NCBI GenBank assembly: GCA_948496895.1
Contig: CAOOJO010000174.1
Span: forward strand, 1 to 6,173
Direction of reading: 5' to 3'
Length of the DNA: 6,173 nucleotides
From: an uncultured Acetatifactor sp.
GTDB taxonomy: Bacteria > Bacillota > Clostridia > Lachnospirales > Lachnospiraceae
In this document: one piece after another, positions 5,179 through 6,173 of the stretch
How the letters are laid out: each line of letters opens with the position of its first letter
Position numbering within the stretch: position 1 is the stretch's first letter
Notes under the pieces: generated by a model
The model's input: only the letters and a program-made list of their open reading frames with translations
The model's database searches: none
Told to the model about the DNA's origin: nothing
Program-made: the position numbers and the translations under genes

Positions 5179-6173
5179 TCAAGCCTTGTCCGCCGCGGCT
5201 TCCTTCAGCAGGGCGTGTGCCTTATTGGTTACCACGTTCCCATCCATGATTGCATATCCCACATAATCCGTGTTACGCAGCTTTACATGGTCTTCTGTCA
5301 TCATGCTGACTTCTTTGTTGATGTTCAGGTGGTATCCATCTGATGCATTGGAAATCAGAATTTCCCCGTCCTCCATAGAATCATCCTCCTTGACAGGCAT
5401 CCCCAGGATGCGGAACTGCGCCTGGCTGGTCACATCTGGGACGAACAGCGGTCGCTTGTTCTGATCCATGACCATGGCCAGCTTGTTCCATATGGTCTTG
5501 GAGTTCGCATAGATTGCCAGGCCTGTGCCATAGCCGGATTTCACCTTCGACCTGGCTCTCACGATGTCATCATACTTGGGCACCGTACCATTGGCATACT
5601 CCACCACCTGTGGCGTGTCTGTCTCGGATGTCAGGGCCGTGACCGTCCCCATGGGCTCTGGTTTCCCGGATGCCGCCGATGCCCCGGCTCCATGCGTGAC
5701 CCCATACCCTGCTGCCGCACCCATCTTCTTGGCCATCTTCCTCTGGACGAAAGGAATGAAGTCCTCAATTGCCATCTCCTTCAGCTTCCAGGATACCGTA
5801 ATTGCCCTGGAAAGCTCACAGCCTCCAAGCTTGTATTCCTTAAAGGTCTCCTTCCCATCTTCTGTATTCGTGGCTTCATCGTACCACTTCGCATCGGAGG
5901 AGGTATCCTCCTGAATCATGGTCAGCAGCCCGTTAACGTATGTCCTAGTGACATCAGAAAAATACGGATAATACTCGCCGACTATCTCCCAAATCCCTCT
6001 TGCCACCGTCTCAGGGATGACAATGGGCGTATTTTTGGTGGTATGGGTATAGGCCTCGTTGACTAGCAAGAAATTATCCATCTCGCTGTCGCTCATGGTC
6101 CTTCCCATGAGGTGCTTCGCCCATGCGTTCTTATACTCCTCCGATTTCCAGGCTTTAATTTTCGGATTGTCAT
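5179..6173 (-). CDS. HK97-fold major capsid protein (partial, 5' end beyond right edge)
   Basis: The minus frame ending at TGA 5181-5179 is open to the right edge and gives 330 visible residues. Residues before the internal ATG 6108 (DNPKIKAWKSEEYKNAWAKHL) are helical and charged and join smoothly to the rest, as expected for the N-terminal arm or end of a delta domain. Then come VNEAYTHTT and IPETVARGIWEIV (about 52-64), the HK97-type N-arm/early core motif, and a Gly/Ala-rich loop ending GKPEPMGTV at the site of the usual G-x-G...P-x-G capsid motif. The C-terminal part (GTGLAIYANSKTIWNKLAMV, then FRILGMPV) matches the A-domain and the end of the P-domain. ATG 6108 has no ribosome binding site, so I do not take it as the start. 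The protein forms the icosahedral shell. Any scaffold domain or protease would lie to the right, outside the window. Confidence 0.93.
   Translation of the reverse strand, partial: DNPKIKAWKSEEYKNAWAKHLMGRTMSDSEMDNFLLVNEAYTHTTKNTPIVIPETVARGIWEIVGEYYPYFSDVTRTYVNGLLTMIQEDTSSDAKWYDEATNTEDGKETFKEYKLGGCELSRAITVSWKLKEMAIEDFIPFVQRKMAKKMGAAAGYGVTHGAGASAASGKPEPMGTVTALTSETDTPQVVEYANGTVPKYDDIVRARSKVKSGYGTGLAIYANSKTIWNKLAMVMDQNKRPLFVPDVTSQAQFRILGMPVKEDDSMEDGEILISNASDGYHLNINKEVSMMTEDHVKLRNTDYVGYAIMDGNVVTNKAHALLKEAAADKA

Noticed and set aside
6093..6173. Short minus frame beginning with ATG at the right edge (26 codons)
   Set aside because: It is out of frame with the capsid gene, Arg-rich, and stops inside the capsid N-arm; a shadow.

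Overview
The window is one continuous block of a tailed-phage (siphovirus) structural operon, probably from an integrated prophage or a temperate phage. Every supported gene is on the minus strand, so transcription runs from right to left. Read that way, the order is the standard head-to-tail cassette: HK97-fold major capsid protein (5' end off the right edge), head-tail connector, head-closure protein, HK97 gp10-like protein, tail terminator, major tail tube protein, tail assembly chaperones G and GT, and tape measure protein (3' end off the left edge). Genes are packed tightly, with overlaps of 1, 16 and 35 nt and gaps of 1, 5, 32 and 39 nt. I see no room for a promoter or terminator and no non-coding stretch over 40 nt.

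The host is probably a Gram-positive Clostridia member, with a Lachnospiraceae-like host as my best guess. This rests on strong GGAGG-type ribosome binding sites before most genes, moderate G+C, frequent ATA, AGG and AGA codons, and protein sequences that resemble gut Clostridia prophage proteins from memory. No integrase, repressor or host flank is visible, so prophage versus free phage cannot be decided.

How the genes work together: the capsid protein builds the shell. The connector, head-closure and terminator proteins build the neck joining the filled head to the tail. The tube protein polymerises around the tape measure protein, which sets tail length, and the G and GT chaperones keep the tape measure soluble during assembly. 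GT is not an independent gene. It is made by a programmed -1 frameshift near the end of G, for which the sequence shows a slippery heptamer (A AAT TTT), a second overlapping heptamer (T TTT TTG), and an 8-bp stem starting 5 nt downstream.

Three automatic calls need correcting. The capsid frame is open to the right edge, so the ATG at 6108 is internal. The connector most likely starts at ATG 5146, not TTG 5182. The 70-residue frame starting at 2684 is the tail of GT. The tape measure has no stop inside the window and fills positions 1-2466. It carries 15 exact-length tandem copies of an 11-residue helical repeat. I found no hidden defence system, RNA gene, CRISPR array, insertion sequence or other unrecognised system. 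The best second-look items are the frameshift signal, the 11-residue repeat block, and a drop in G+C with an unfamiliar protein end in the last 60 bases at the left edge.
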